The position numbers and the translations under genes were made by a program. A stretch of DNA of 8,977 nucleotides, from contig JAHZHF010000116.1 in assembly GCA_019420405.1 (NCBI GenBank), positions 1 through 8,977 of the forward strand, in the 5' to 3' direction. The notes below the pieces were generated by a model. The model saw only the letters and a program-made list of their open reading frames with translations. It did not search any database and had not been told where the DNA came from. The stretch comes from Clostridiales bacterium (GTDB lineage: Bacteria > Bacillota > Clostridia > Lachnospirales > Lachnospiraceae). Below, one piece after another: positions 1-6,024 of the stretch. Position 1 is the stretch's first letter. The number at the start of each line of letters is the position of its first letter.

Positions 1-37
1 GTCCTCCATCCCCGCAGAATACGTTTGAGAATCGTTC

Positions 38-84
38 CTGTTTTCGGACGTTTTTCATACGGGAGATAATGAACTAAATAGCTG
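38..84 (+). repeat. 47-bp dispersed repeat, copy 1 (upstream of response regulator)
   Basis: This 47-bp block matches the reverse complement of 8923-8969 at 39 of 47 positions without gaps (counted by eye). Two blocks are strongly conserved. The left one begins CTGTTTTCGGA and runs to about position 57, and the right one, TGAACTAAATAGCTG (70-84), is identical in both copies. The middle, about 58-69, is diverged. The copy ends 7 bp before the predicted -35 of the response-regulator promoter. Both copies lie just upstream of a promoter and point the same way relative to the gene, which suggests a shared regulatory element. A dispersed repeat family is the alternative. Confidence 0.75.
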
Positions 85-91
85 CCGTATA

Positions 92-120
92 TTGATATGA
101 GATAGAGTTTGTGGTAAAAC
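92..120 (+). promoter_or_regulatory. Predicted sigma-A-type promoter of the response regulator-kinase unit
   Basis: TTGATA (92-97, 5/6 to consensus) and TAAAAC (115-120, 4/6) are separated by 17 bp. TGG directly precedes the -10, giving an extended -10 motif. Transcription would begin near 127, leaving a leader of about 50 nt before the start codon at 176. The leader contains a short GC-rich inverted repeat around 136-148, too small to call functional. The 47-bp repeat sits immediately upstream. Confidence 0.5.
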
Positions 121-175
121 TGGATGTATAGACGACCGCTTCCGGCGGGCGCTTTCCACATATAAGGAGGCCGGC

Positions 176-853
176 ATGTATAAAATACTGATCATTGAAG
201 ACGACCTGGCGATGGCGCAGGCAATCCAGAAAGAGATGAAAATGTGGGGGAATGAGGCGGAATATGTTCAGGACTTTCAGAACGTGATTTCCACATTTAC
301 AGAATATGATCCGCATCTTGTTCTCATGGATATTACGCTTCCGTTTTATAACGGATATCACTGGTGCAGCGAGATCCGCAGGATCTCAAATGTACCTGTT
401 ATTTTTATCTCATCCGCTGCGGACAACATGAATATTATTATGGCAGTGAATATGGGCGGAGATGACTTTATCGCAAAACCTTTTGATCTGAGTGTACTGA
501 CTGCGAAAGTGCAGGCGGTTTTGAGAAGGACCTACGATCTGGCAGGAAAGATCCCTGTGCTGGAGCACAGGGGCGCAATCTTAAATCTGTACGACACGAC
601 TCTGACTTACGAGGGTCAGAAGATCAGTCTGACGAAAAACGAGTTCCGTATTCTCCAGACTCTGATGGAAAATAAAGGGAGGCTTGTGAGCAGAGACACT
701 CTCATGACGCGGCTGTGGGAGACGGACAATTATATTGAGGAAAATACTCTGACTGTGAATATTGCGCGTCTGAGGAAGAAGCTCGAGAAGGCGGGACTTA
801 CGGATTTTATTACGACAAAGGTCGGTGAGGGGTATATCATTGAACAGGTTTAG
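176..853 (+). CDS. OmpR/PhoB-family response regulator, Bce type
   Basis: This is a cytoplasmic DNA-binding response regulator of 225 aa, the usual size for the family. The receiver domain (about 1-118) has the acidic pair E8-D9-D10, phospho-acceptor D52 in LVLMDITLP, S79/S80 at the switch position, and K101 in the KPFD motif. The winged-helix domain (about 128-225) includes SLTKNEFRIL, the recognition-helix stretch ENTLTVNIARLRKKL and the terminal wing KVGEGYII. AAGGAGG at 164-170 sits 5 nt before the ATG, which fixes the start. A histidine kinase follows after 9 bp and a Bce-type ABC transporter lies next, so by family precedent it should activate that transporter when peptide antibiotics are sensed. 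I assign the BceR class from context and sequence. Its ligand specificity cannot be read, so no gene symbol is given. Confidence 0.93.
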   Translation: MYKILIIEDDLAMAQAIQKEMKMWGNEAEYVQDFQNVISTFTEYDPHLVLMDITLPFYNGYHWCSEIRRISNVPVIFISSAADNMNIIMAVNMGGDDFIAKPFDLSVLTAKVQAVLRRTYDLAGKIPVLEHRGAILNLYDTTLTYEGQKISLTKNEFRILQTLMENKGRLVSRDTLMTRLWETDNYIEENTLTVNIARLRKKLEKAGLTDFITTKVGEGYIIEQV

Positions 854-862
854 GGGGAGAAG

Positions 863-1861
863 ATGAAGCGTTTTTTCAGATATTTGTATGACTGCCGGTA
901 CATATGCCTTTTGTTTTTGATCTGCGGCATGATATTTGCGGTTGTGTTTGCGCTGTATGGGATTGAAATGGACGCGGTGTGGTATCCGCTTCTTTTATCT
1001 GCTGTCTGTGGTGTGGTGTTCTTATTCATTGGTTCTCTCAGACAGAAGAATAAGGTGGAGGAACTCAGGCGGATCAGCTTTGGGGAGGGCGTATTCTCTG
1101 ACATGGCGGATGTGCTTCCGAGGGCGGACAGCCAGACGGAAAAGGCGTATCAGGAAAACTTAGACCAGATTGTCAGGAGTGTGCGCCGGGAGAGGGAGAG
1201 CCAGGAGCAGGCAGCCAGGGATACAGAGGACTACTATGCGGTGTGGGTGCATCAGATCAAAGCGCCCATTGCGGTGATGAAGGTGATGCTCCAGCAGTCA
1301 GATACACAGGAGAACAGAGATCTGGCCGCGGAGCTGTTCCGGGTAGAGCAGTATGCGGATATGGCGCTCTCTTATATCCGGCTGGGAAGTGGGGCGTCAG
1401 ATCTGGTGATTCAGGAGTATGCACTGGATGAGATCATCCGTAAGGCGGTGCGCAAATATGCGGGGCAGTTTATTCGCAGGAGACTCCGCCTTGTATATGA
1501 AGGGACTGCGGAATGGGTGCTGACAGATGCGAAGTGGCTGTCACTCATTATCGAGCAGCTTCTCTCCAACGCGGTGAAATATACGTCCGAGGGATCTGTC
1601 ACGATCACGGTGGACGACAGAAAGCGGCTCATAGTTGAAGATACGGGAATCGGCATCTCGCCGGAAGACCAGCCGAGGATTTTTGAGAAGGGATACACCG
1701 GATATAACGGGAGGTCAGATAAGAAATCCACAGGAATCGGCCTTTATCTGTGCCGGAAGGCTGCGGACAAGCTGGGGCATGAGATAACGGTGGAATCTGA
1801 ACCGGGGAAGGGCAGCAGGTTTATCGTGGATCTTTCGTCGTACCCGCTCCAGGCAGAATGA
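863..1861 (+). CDS. Small intramembrane-sensing histidine kinase, BceS type
   Basis: This is a membrane sensor kinase of 332 aa. Two TM segments (about 13-34 and 38-58) are joined by only a few extracellular residues, so there is no sensor domain. That is the hallmark of intramembrane-sensing kinases, which in Bce systems receive their signal from the partner ABC permease. A coiled linker (about 60-122) leads to the dimerisation domain with phospho-acceptor H130 in VWVHQIKAPIAVMK. The ATPase domain has the N box LLSNAVKYT (N236), DTGIGI (260-265), RIFEKGYTG (272-280) and STGIGLYL (289-296), all intact. A purine-rich GGGGGAG lies just before the ATG, and the gene follows the regulator's stop by 9 bp, so the two are co-transcribed. 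It should phosphorylate D52 of the upstream regulator. Confidence 0.93.
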   Translation: MKRFFRYLYDCRYICLLFLICGMIFAVVFALYGIEMDAVWYPLLLSAVCGVVFLFIGSLRQKNKVEELRRISFGEGVFSDMADVLPRADSQTEKAYQENLDQIVRSVRRERESQEQAARDTEDYYAVWVHQIKAPIAVMKVMLQQSDTQENRDLAAELFRVEQYADMALSYIRLGSGASDLVIQEYALDEIIRKAVRKYAGQFIRRRLRLVYEGTAEWVLTDAKWLSLIIEQLLSNAVKYTSEGSVTITVDDRKRLIVEDTGIGISPEDQPRIFEKGYTGYNGRSDKKSTGIGLYLCRKAADKLGHEITVESEPGKGSRFIVDLSSYPLQAE

Positions 1862-1911
1862 GAAGAACTTTCCGGAGGGGAAGGAACAGTACAGGGGCAG
1901 ATCTTACAAAA

Positions 1912-1954
1912 GTGTCACACAGGACAGAGGGAATGTCACAGAATTCGATGTCAG
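1912..1954 (+). promoter_or_regulatory. Candidate binding region for the Bce-type response regulator
   Basis: Three TGTCA motifs lie just upstream of the transporter promoter: GTGTCAC (1912-1918), TGTCAC (1934-1939) and TGTCAG (1949-1954). The last two are in direct orientation 15 bp apart, and TGTC (1913-1916) also forms an inverted pair with GACA (1923-1926). Known BceR-type operators are built from TNACA/TGTNA half-sites, so the composition is suggestive. The spacing does not match the Bacillus consensus, and this is a candidate only. Confidence 0.35.
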
Positions 1955-1967
1955 CATTCCCTCTGTC
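1923..1967. repeat. Perfect 13-bp inverted repeat between kinase and ABC genes
   Basis: The left arm GACAGAGGGAATG (1923-1935) is exactly complementary to CATTCCCTCTGTC (1955-1967), with 19 nt between. The right arm ends 5 bp before the -10 of the transporter promoter, so the palindrome covers its -35 and spacer. As DNA it could be an operator. As RNA from the upstream genes it would form a 13-bp hairpin ending in CUUU, a poor terminator because it lacks a longer U tract. The repeat itself is plain in the sequence, but its function is inferred. Confidence 0.75.
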
Positions 1968-1969
1968 TT

Positions 1970-1978
1970 TGATATACT
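1970..1978 (+). promoter_or_regulatory. Predicted extended -10 promoter of the ABC transporter unit
   Basis: TGA immediately precedes TATACT (1973-1978, 5/6), giving an extended -10. There is no good -35: the bases about 17-18 bp upstream read TGTCAG. A weak -35 overlapped by repeated motifs is typical of activator-dependent promoters, which fits control by the response regulator encoded upstream. Transcription would start near 1985, leaving a leader of about 45 nt before 2030. Confidence 0.5.
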
Positions 1979-2029
1979 GAGTACAGTTCAAAGGCGTTGG
2001 ACAATATCAGTTGAAGGAGTGCAGAAGTT

Positions 2030-2794
2030 ATGGCTGTTTTGGAAGTGAAAAATCTGAAAAAAATATACAGAACCCGGTTCGGGGGAAATCAGGTGCAGGC
2101 TCTTTCCTGCGTGAATTTCTCCGTGGAGGAGGGAGAGTACGTTGCAATCATGGGAGAGAGCGGGTCAGGAAAAACGACGCTGCTGAATATCATGGCGGCG
2201 CTGGATAAGCCGACGGAAGGAGAGGTTTATCTGGACGGCAGGCCGCTCTCCGAGGTGAAGGACAAGGATATATCCAGGTTCCGGCGGGATAATCTGGGAT
2301 TCGTGTTTCAGGAGTTCAATCTGCTGGATACATTTAACGTAAAGGATAACATCCTCCTTCCCCTTGTGCTCAAGGGAATGGCATATAAAGACATGGTGAA
2401 AAAACTGACTCCGGTTGCGCAGGATCTTGGAATCGCGGCGCTTCTGGAAAAGTATCCCTACGAGATCTCCGGAGGGCAGAAGCAGAGAGTGGCAGCGGCG
2501 AGAGCGCTGATCACTGATCCGAGACTGATTCTGGCAGATGAACCGACGGGAGCGCTCGATTCCAGGTCAACGGACGAACTGCTCTCCCTGTTCGCCAGAA
2601 TCAATAAAAAAGGCCAGACAATCCTTATGGTGACGCACTCGGTAAAAGCTGCAAGCCGCGCCGGAAGGGTTCTTTTTATCCGTGACGGGGAGGTGTTCCA
2701 CCAGCTTTACAGAGGAGAACTTTCGGATGAGCAGCTCTACCAGAAAATATCCGATACACTTACAATGCTTGCGACAGGTGGTGAGAGACGATGA
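2030..2794 (+). CDS. ABC transporter ATPase, BceA/MacB-like
   Basis: This is a cytoplasmic nucleotide-binding subunit of 254 aa that powers the permease encoded next. The motifs are complete: Walker A GESGSGKTT (42-50), Q-loop Q94 in FVFQEFNLLD, signature ISGGQKQR (146-153), Walker B LILADEP with catalytic E171, D-loop ALDS (175-178) and switch H203 in MVTHS. It belongs to the MacB/LolD/Bce branch, in which ATP hydrolysis drives permease conformational change rather than bulk transport. AAGGAG (2014-2019) precedes the ATG by 10 nt. Its stop overlaps the permease start as ATGA, indicating translational coupling. With the upstream two-component genes it forms a four-gene Bce-type detoxification module. 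Confidence 0.94.
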   Translation: MAVLEVKNLKKIYRTRFGGNQVQALSCVNFSVEEGEYVAIMGESGSGKTTLLNIMAALDKPTEGEVYLDGRPLSEVKDKDISRFRRDNLGFVFQEFNLLDTFNVKDNILLPLVLKGMAYKDMVKKLTPVAQDLGIAALLEKYPYEISGGQKQRVAAARALITDPRLILADEPTGALDSRSTDELLSLFARINKKGQTILMVTHSVKAASRAGRVLFIRDGEVFHQLYRGELSDEQLYQKISDTLTMLATGGERR

Positions 2795-4845
2795 GGGGCG
2801 GATTTTATATCAGACTGGCAAAGGACGGGATATTAAAGAACAGAAAGTTTTATTTCCCCTATATTCTGACCTGCATCTGTATGATTATGATGTTCTATGT
2901 AGTCAGATTTCTCTCTGTGAACGAGACTTTCAAAACAATACGTGGAGGAGATCTGCTGCAGGGACTTTTGGGTGTGGGCGTATTTGTGGTCGCAGTTTTC
3001 GCCCTGATCTTCCTCTTCTATACCAATTCTTTTCTGGTCAGGAGAAGGCAGAAGGAGTTTGGGCTGTATAACATCCTTGGAATGGGGAAAAGAAACCTGG
3101 TGAAAATCCTTATCTGGGAAAATCTGATCACCGCCGCAGTCTCCATCGTGCTGGGACTCTTATGCGGAGTTCTTTTCTCAAAACTGGCGGAGCTGGCTGC
3201 GGTCAGGATGCTCGGCGGAACCACGGGATTCGGAATTACCATGGAACTGGATTCTGTCCTGTATACTGCAGCACTTTTTCTCGGCATTTTTGCGCTGATC
3301 ATGATGCGGATGCTGGTCTCCATCTACAGGCTGCGCCCGGTGGAAATGCTTCGGAGCGAGAATGTAGGTGAGAAGCCGCCGAAGGCGAACTGGATACTGG
3401 CGCTGATCGGACTGATCCTTTTGGGAATTGCATATTATATAGCGGTGGCCATCCTGGATCCGGTATCTGCGATGATGATGTTCTTCAACGCAGTATTTCT
3501 GGTTATCGTGGCGACGTATCTTCTCTTTATCTCAGGCTCTGTGGCCCTGTGCCGTATCCTGCAGAAAAATAAAAATTACTATTATAAGACGAAACATTTT
3601 GTGTCTCTTTCTTCCATGGCATACCGGATGAAGAGAAACGGTGCAGGCCTTGCGTCCATCTGTATCCTCTCTACGATGATGCTGGTTACGGTATCGTCCA
3701 CGACATGCGTGTATACGCAGGTGGATCAGGCGGTGGAACAGCGGTACACCAGGGACATTAACATCAGTATGTATGATGAATTTACAAAAGCGCCGGACCA
3801 GAGCATCACAGAACCGTACATCGAAGCGATGAGCGGCGTGCTCGGAGAATATGGAATGACGGCGCAGGATGTACAGAAATATTATCTCTATGATAATTAC
3901 GGAATCCAGGCGGGAGATCAGTTTAAGCTCAATATGTATGAAGATGAGGCGAACGGCACGCTGGATTACAGCAGTATGATAGAGCTGTATTTTATCACCC
4001 TGGCCGACTATAACGCCCTCACAGGCGAAAACCGGGAACTTGGTGAAGACGAGATGCTTGTCTGCCCGATGAAAATGGAGTACAACTATGATACGCTGAC
4101 GATTGAGGAATTCGGAACGTGGAATGTGGAAAAACTGAACGCAGCTCCGGTGTCGATCGGTTCTGTTGAAGCCAATATGAACGGAAGCCTGATCCTTGTC
4201 GTAAAGGATATTTCCTTTGTTGAAGCAGTGGCGCAGTATGAGTATGATACAGCGATGGAGTACGGCGGCTATTTCGGAAGGATCACTCAGCAGTATGGAT
4301 TTAATCTGGACTGCAGCGAGGAAAAACAGCTTGAAATCTACGATGATATTTTCAATGCCGTAAATCAGCTCGGACAGGAAAATACAGCTCTGGCAGATTT
4401 TATGACGGAAAGTAAGGCCCAGGGACGGTCGGATATCATCGGGATCAACGGCGGATTATTCTTCCTCGGGATTCTTCTGGGATCGGTATTCCTCTTCGGA
4501 ACGGTGCTTATCATGTATTACAAGCAGATCTCCGAAGGATATGAAGATCAGAAACGGTTTGATATCCTGATGAAAGTGGGAATGACCCAGAAAGAAGTAA
4601 AAAGGAGTATCAATTCCCAGGTACTGACTGTATTTTTCCTGCCGCTTATTATGGCAGGCGTGCATCTTGCTTTTGCGTTCCCACTGATTTCAAAGATGCT
4701 GATGCTGATCTCTACGGCGGCAGACAGGGAGCTCCTCCTGATTGTGACAGTGGGCTGTTATCTGGTATTCGCTCTGTTCTATATGATCGTTTACTGGGTG
4801 ACATCGAAGAGCTACTATACGATTGTAAATCCGAAAACAAAATAA
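2791..4845 (+). CDS. Bce-type FtsX-like ABC permease with large extracellular domain
   Basis: This is an integral membrane permease of 684 aa. About ten TM helices can be placed by hydrophobicity: 22-40, 58-80, 108-132, 155-177, 201-222, 229-252, 287-306, 552-575, 608-632 and 647-669. About 245 residues (307-550) between TM7 and TM8 form the extracellular domain characteristic of BceB-type permeases, rich in Asp, Glu and Tyr. FtsX-like segments flank it, including RRRQKEFGLYNILGMGKRN (84-102) after TM2 and the related QKRFDILMKVGMTQKEV (587-603) after TM8. In known systems this subunit frees lipid-linked cell-wall precursors from peptide antibiotics and passes the sensory signal to the kinase. 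The extracellular domain sets specificity and diverges fast, so the ligand cannot be inferred. The start overlaps the ATPase stop. Confidence 0.93.
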   Translation: MRGGFYIRLAKDGILKNRKFYFPYILTCICMIMMFYVVRFLSVNETFKTIRGGDLLQGLLGVGVFVVAVFALIFLFYTNSFLVRRRQKEFGLYNILGMGKRNLVKILIWENLITAAVSIVLGLLCGVLFSKLAELAAVRMLGGTTGFGITMELDSVLYTAALFLGIFALIMMRMLVSIYRLRPVEMLRSENVGEKPPKANWILALIGLILLGIAYYIAVAILDPVSAMMMFFNAVFLVIVATYLLFISGSVALCRILQKNKNYYYKTKHFVSLSSMAYRMKRNGAGLASICILSTMMLVTVSSTTCVYTQVDQAVEQRYTRDINISMYDEFTKAPDQSITEPYIEAMSGVLGEYGMTAQDVQKYYLYDNYGIQAGDQFKLNMYEDEANGTLDYSSMIELYFITLADYNALTGENRELGEDEMLVCPMKMEYNYDTLTIEEFGTWNVEKLNAAPVSIGSVEANMNGSLILVVKDISFVEAVAQYEYDTAMEYGGYFGRITQQYGFNLDCSEEKQLEIYDDIFNAVNQLGQENTALADFMTESKAQGRSDIIGINGGLFFLGILLGSVFLFGTVLIMYYKQISEGYEDQKRFDILMKVGMTQKEVKRSINSQVLTVFFLPLIMAGVHLAFAFPLISKMLMLISTAADRELLLIVTVGCYLVFALFYMIVYWVTSKSYYTIVNPKTK

Positions 4846-4863
4846 GAAAATGTCACAAAATTA

Positions 4864-4902
4864 TGTGCAATATCAAAGATTTTTCTGTGCAAATCTGTGT
4901 GA
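4864..4902 (+). promoter_or_regulatory. Phased TGTG-box cluster upstream of the kinase-like gene
   Basis: TGTGCAA occurs at 4864-4870 and 4886-4892, and a related TGTGTGA at 4896-4902. The start-to-start distances are 22 and 10 bp, close to two and one turns of the DNA helix, so all three would face the same side. They lie in the -10 to -50 zone of the predicted promoter, overlapping the poor -35. This is a candidate protein-binding array. I do not recognise the regulator. Confidence 0.35.
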
Positions 4903-4905
4903 AAA

Positions 4906-4914
4906 TGCTATAAT
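4906..4914 (+). promoter_or_regulatory. Predicted extended -10 promoter of the cytidylate kinase-like gene
   Basis: TGC directly precedes a perfect TATAAT (4909-4914), forming an extended -10. The bases 17 bp upstream (TGTGCA, 4886-4891) are a weak -35. Transcription would start near 4921 and leave a leader of about 100 nt before the start codon. The gene therefore probably has its own transcript rather than depending on the transporter operon, whose last gene ends at 4845 with no convincing terminator in between. Confidence 0.6.
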
Positions 4915-4936
4915 GTATATCAGATAATGACCTGAA

Positions 4937-4983
4937 GGCAGCCGTCAGACGGATATGCAGGCATGTCCGTCCGGCTCGCTGCC
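4937..4983 (+). promoter_or_regulatory. Long hairpin in the 5' leader of the kinase-like gene
   Basis: The inner arms GACGGATATGC (4948-4958) and GCATGTCCGTC (4961-4971) pair over 11 positions with one G-U, leaving little loop, so about 9-10 pairs would form. They are enclosed by an outer stem GGCAGC (4937-4942) with GCTGCC (4978-4983). The structure ends about 23 nt before the ribosome binding site and has no following U tract, so it is not an intrinsic terminator. It could affect mRNA stability or translation, or bind a protein. It matches no riboswitch class I recognise. Confidence 0.6.
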
Positions 4984-5021
4984 AGCAGGAATATAAGCAT
5001 CCGCAGGGAGGAGTGGCAGAG

Positions 5022-5651
5022 ATGATGAAACATACGATCATTACAATCGGCAGACAGTTTGGCAGCGGCGGACATGAAGTTGGCAACCGGCTTGCAGAGC
5101 GGCTGGATATTCCGCTTTATGACCACAACCTGATCCGCATGGCAGCGCAGGAGCTGCGCATAAGCAATGAGGATGCGACAAAGGTGGACGAAACGATCCT
5201 GGGGAGATTCCTTTCGGCATATGTGGTGAGCACCGGTGAGTATACCGCGTTTATGAGCGGAGAGGAAGCGGGGCGTACCTTAAGTGACCGGGTATACGAA
5301 CGGCAGTCCGCGATCATCCGCAAGCTGGCGGAGATTGGCCCGGGAATCTTTGTGGGACGGTGCGCGGATTACATACTCGGAGATTACTCCAACTGTATCA
5401 ACACATTTATCTATGCGTATAAAGATGACCGTATCCGCCGGATTATGAAGATCTACAAGCTGGAAGAAAAACAGGCGGTGGATAAGATCAAAAAGACGGA
5501 CCGGGAGAGAAAGCTTTATTATGAGGCGAGAACCGGAAGAGAATGGGGCGGAATTGATTCCAACAGCATGATGTTCAATACCAGTCTCCTGGGGATCGAC
5601 GGGGCGGTTGATGCACTGGAGGCGATCTACCGCAAATGGGACAGCAGGTAA
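5022..5651 (+). CDS. Cytidylate kinase-like family protein, function unknown
   Basis: This is a cytoplasmic protein of 209 aa from ATG 5022. The N-terminus IITIGRQFGSGGHEVGNRLAERL is the diagnostic start of the cytidylate kinase-like family (AAA_33/Cytidylate_kin2 type). GRQFGSGG replaces the classical P-loop GxxGxGK[S/T], so the usual P-loop Lys is absent. Further family-like segments are PLYDHNLI (31-38), IFVGRCADYIL (109-119), where CMP kinases have their substrate-binding Arg region, and the basic KKTDRERKLYYE (157-168), resembling a lid. I prefer ATG 5022 because GGGAGGAG (5006-5013) lies at normal spacing. An in-frame GTG at 5013 overlaps that ribosome binding site, and a second ATG follows at 5025. 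The true housekeeping CMP kinase is a different, better conserved protein. The substrate of this family is not established to my knowledge. Confidence 0.85.
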   Translation: MMKHTIITIGRQFGSGGHEVGNRLAERLDIPLYDHNLIRMAAQELRISNEDATKVDETILGRFLSAYVVSTGEYTAFMSGEEAGRTLSDRVYERQSAIIRKLAEIGPGIFVGRCADYILGDYSNCINTFIYAYKDDRIRRIMKIYKLEEKQAVDKIKKTDRERKLYYEARTGREWGGIDSNSMMFNTSLLGIDGAVDALEAIYRKWDSR

Positions 5652-5665
5652 CACTTACGTTGGAA

Positions 5666-5694
5666 TTGACTTCTAACTTTCCCGTGTATATAAT
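5666..5694 (+). promoter_or_regulatory. Strong predicted promoter of feoAB
   Basis: TTGACT (5666-5671, 5/6) and TATAAT (5689-5694, 6/6) are separated by exactly 17 bp, the closest match to the housekeeping consensus in the window. Transcription would start near 5701, at the Fur-box match, giving a leader of about 95 nt before feoA. The promoter begins only 14 bp after the stop codon of the kinase-like gene. Confidence 0.75.
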
Positions 5695-5700
5695 AAATAC

Positions 5701-5715
5701 TGAGAAAAATTATCA
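5701..5715. promoter_or_regulatory. Candidate Fur box at the feoAB transcription start
   Basis: TGAGAAAAATTATCA matches the 7-1-7 Fur consensus TGATAATNATTATCA at 12 of 14 informative positions, with the right half-site perfect. It lies 6 bp after the -10 and covers the predicted start, an ideal place for repression when iron is replete. Its position ahead of an iron-uptake operon strengthens the call. The Fur gene itself is not in this window. Confidence 0.65.
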
Positions 5716-5716
5716 A

Positions 5717-5757
5717 AAGCGCCGTGCGCGGAAATGATTTTTTCCCGCACGGTGCTT
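5717..5757 (+). promoter_or_regulatory. Stable hairpin in the feoAB leader
   Basis: The left arm starts at AAGC (5717) and the right arm ends at GCTT (5757). Twelve consecutive pairs with one G-U, then a bulged C and five more pairs, close a TGATTT loop. In the mRNA this would begin about 17 nt from the 5' end and stop about 40 nt before feoA. No U tract follows the right arm, so it is not a standard terminator for either the kinase-like gene or the leader. A 5' stabilising structure or RNA control element is possible. I recognise no known riboswitch. Confidence 0.6.
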
Positions 5758-5796
5758 GAATTATGGAAACAGTAATATACGAAGGAAGAGAAGGTT

Positions 5797-6024
5797 ATGA
5801 GACTGAAAGAAGGACAAAACGGGCAGACTTACATAGTGGAAAAGATCAGCATCGAACTGAATCTGGAGCGCAGGCTGGAAGCTCTCGGACTTACGGAGGG
5901 CTCAAGGATCACCGTGCTCAACAATGATAAAAAAGGCGCCATGACTGTGAAATTCCGTGGAACGAGATTCGCCCTCGGGAAACGGATCGCCGACAATATC
6001 CATGTGAAGGAGGCGGCAGCATGA
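5797..6024 (+). CDS. feoA: FeoA, small SH3-like ferrous iron transport protein
   Basis: This is a cytoplasmic accessory protein of 75 aa, the normal FeoA length. It shows the family pattern: an N-terminal strand, the central helix LERRLEALGLTEGSRITVL (23-41), and the closing GTRFALGKRIADNIHV (55-70), where FeoA proteins have ALR/K..A..I.V. The fold is an SH3-like barrel that supports FeoB, by family knowledge. A purine-rich AAGGAAGAGAAGG precedes the ATG. The stop overlaps the feoB start as ATGA, which implies coupled translation. The promoter and Fur-box match upstream predict induction when iron is scarce. Confidence 0.93.
   Translation: MRLKEGQNGQTYIVEKISIELNLERRLEALGLTEGSRITVLNNDKKGAMTVKFRGTRFALGKRIADNIHVKEAAA

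Noticed and set aside
134..145. GACCGCTTCCGG repeated at 134-145 and 8073-8084
   Set aside because: A shared 12-mer is expected by chance in 9 kb, the surrounding bases do not match, and the contexts differ (leader versus convergent gap).
4963..5025. Possible 20-codon leader peptide overlapping the start of the kinase-like gene
   Set aside because: The ATG lies inside the leader hairpin and has no ribosome binding site, and the peptide shows no attenuator-type run of one amino acid.
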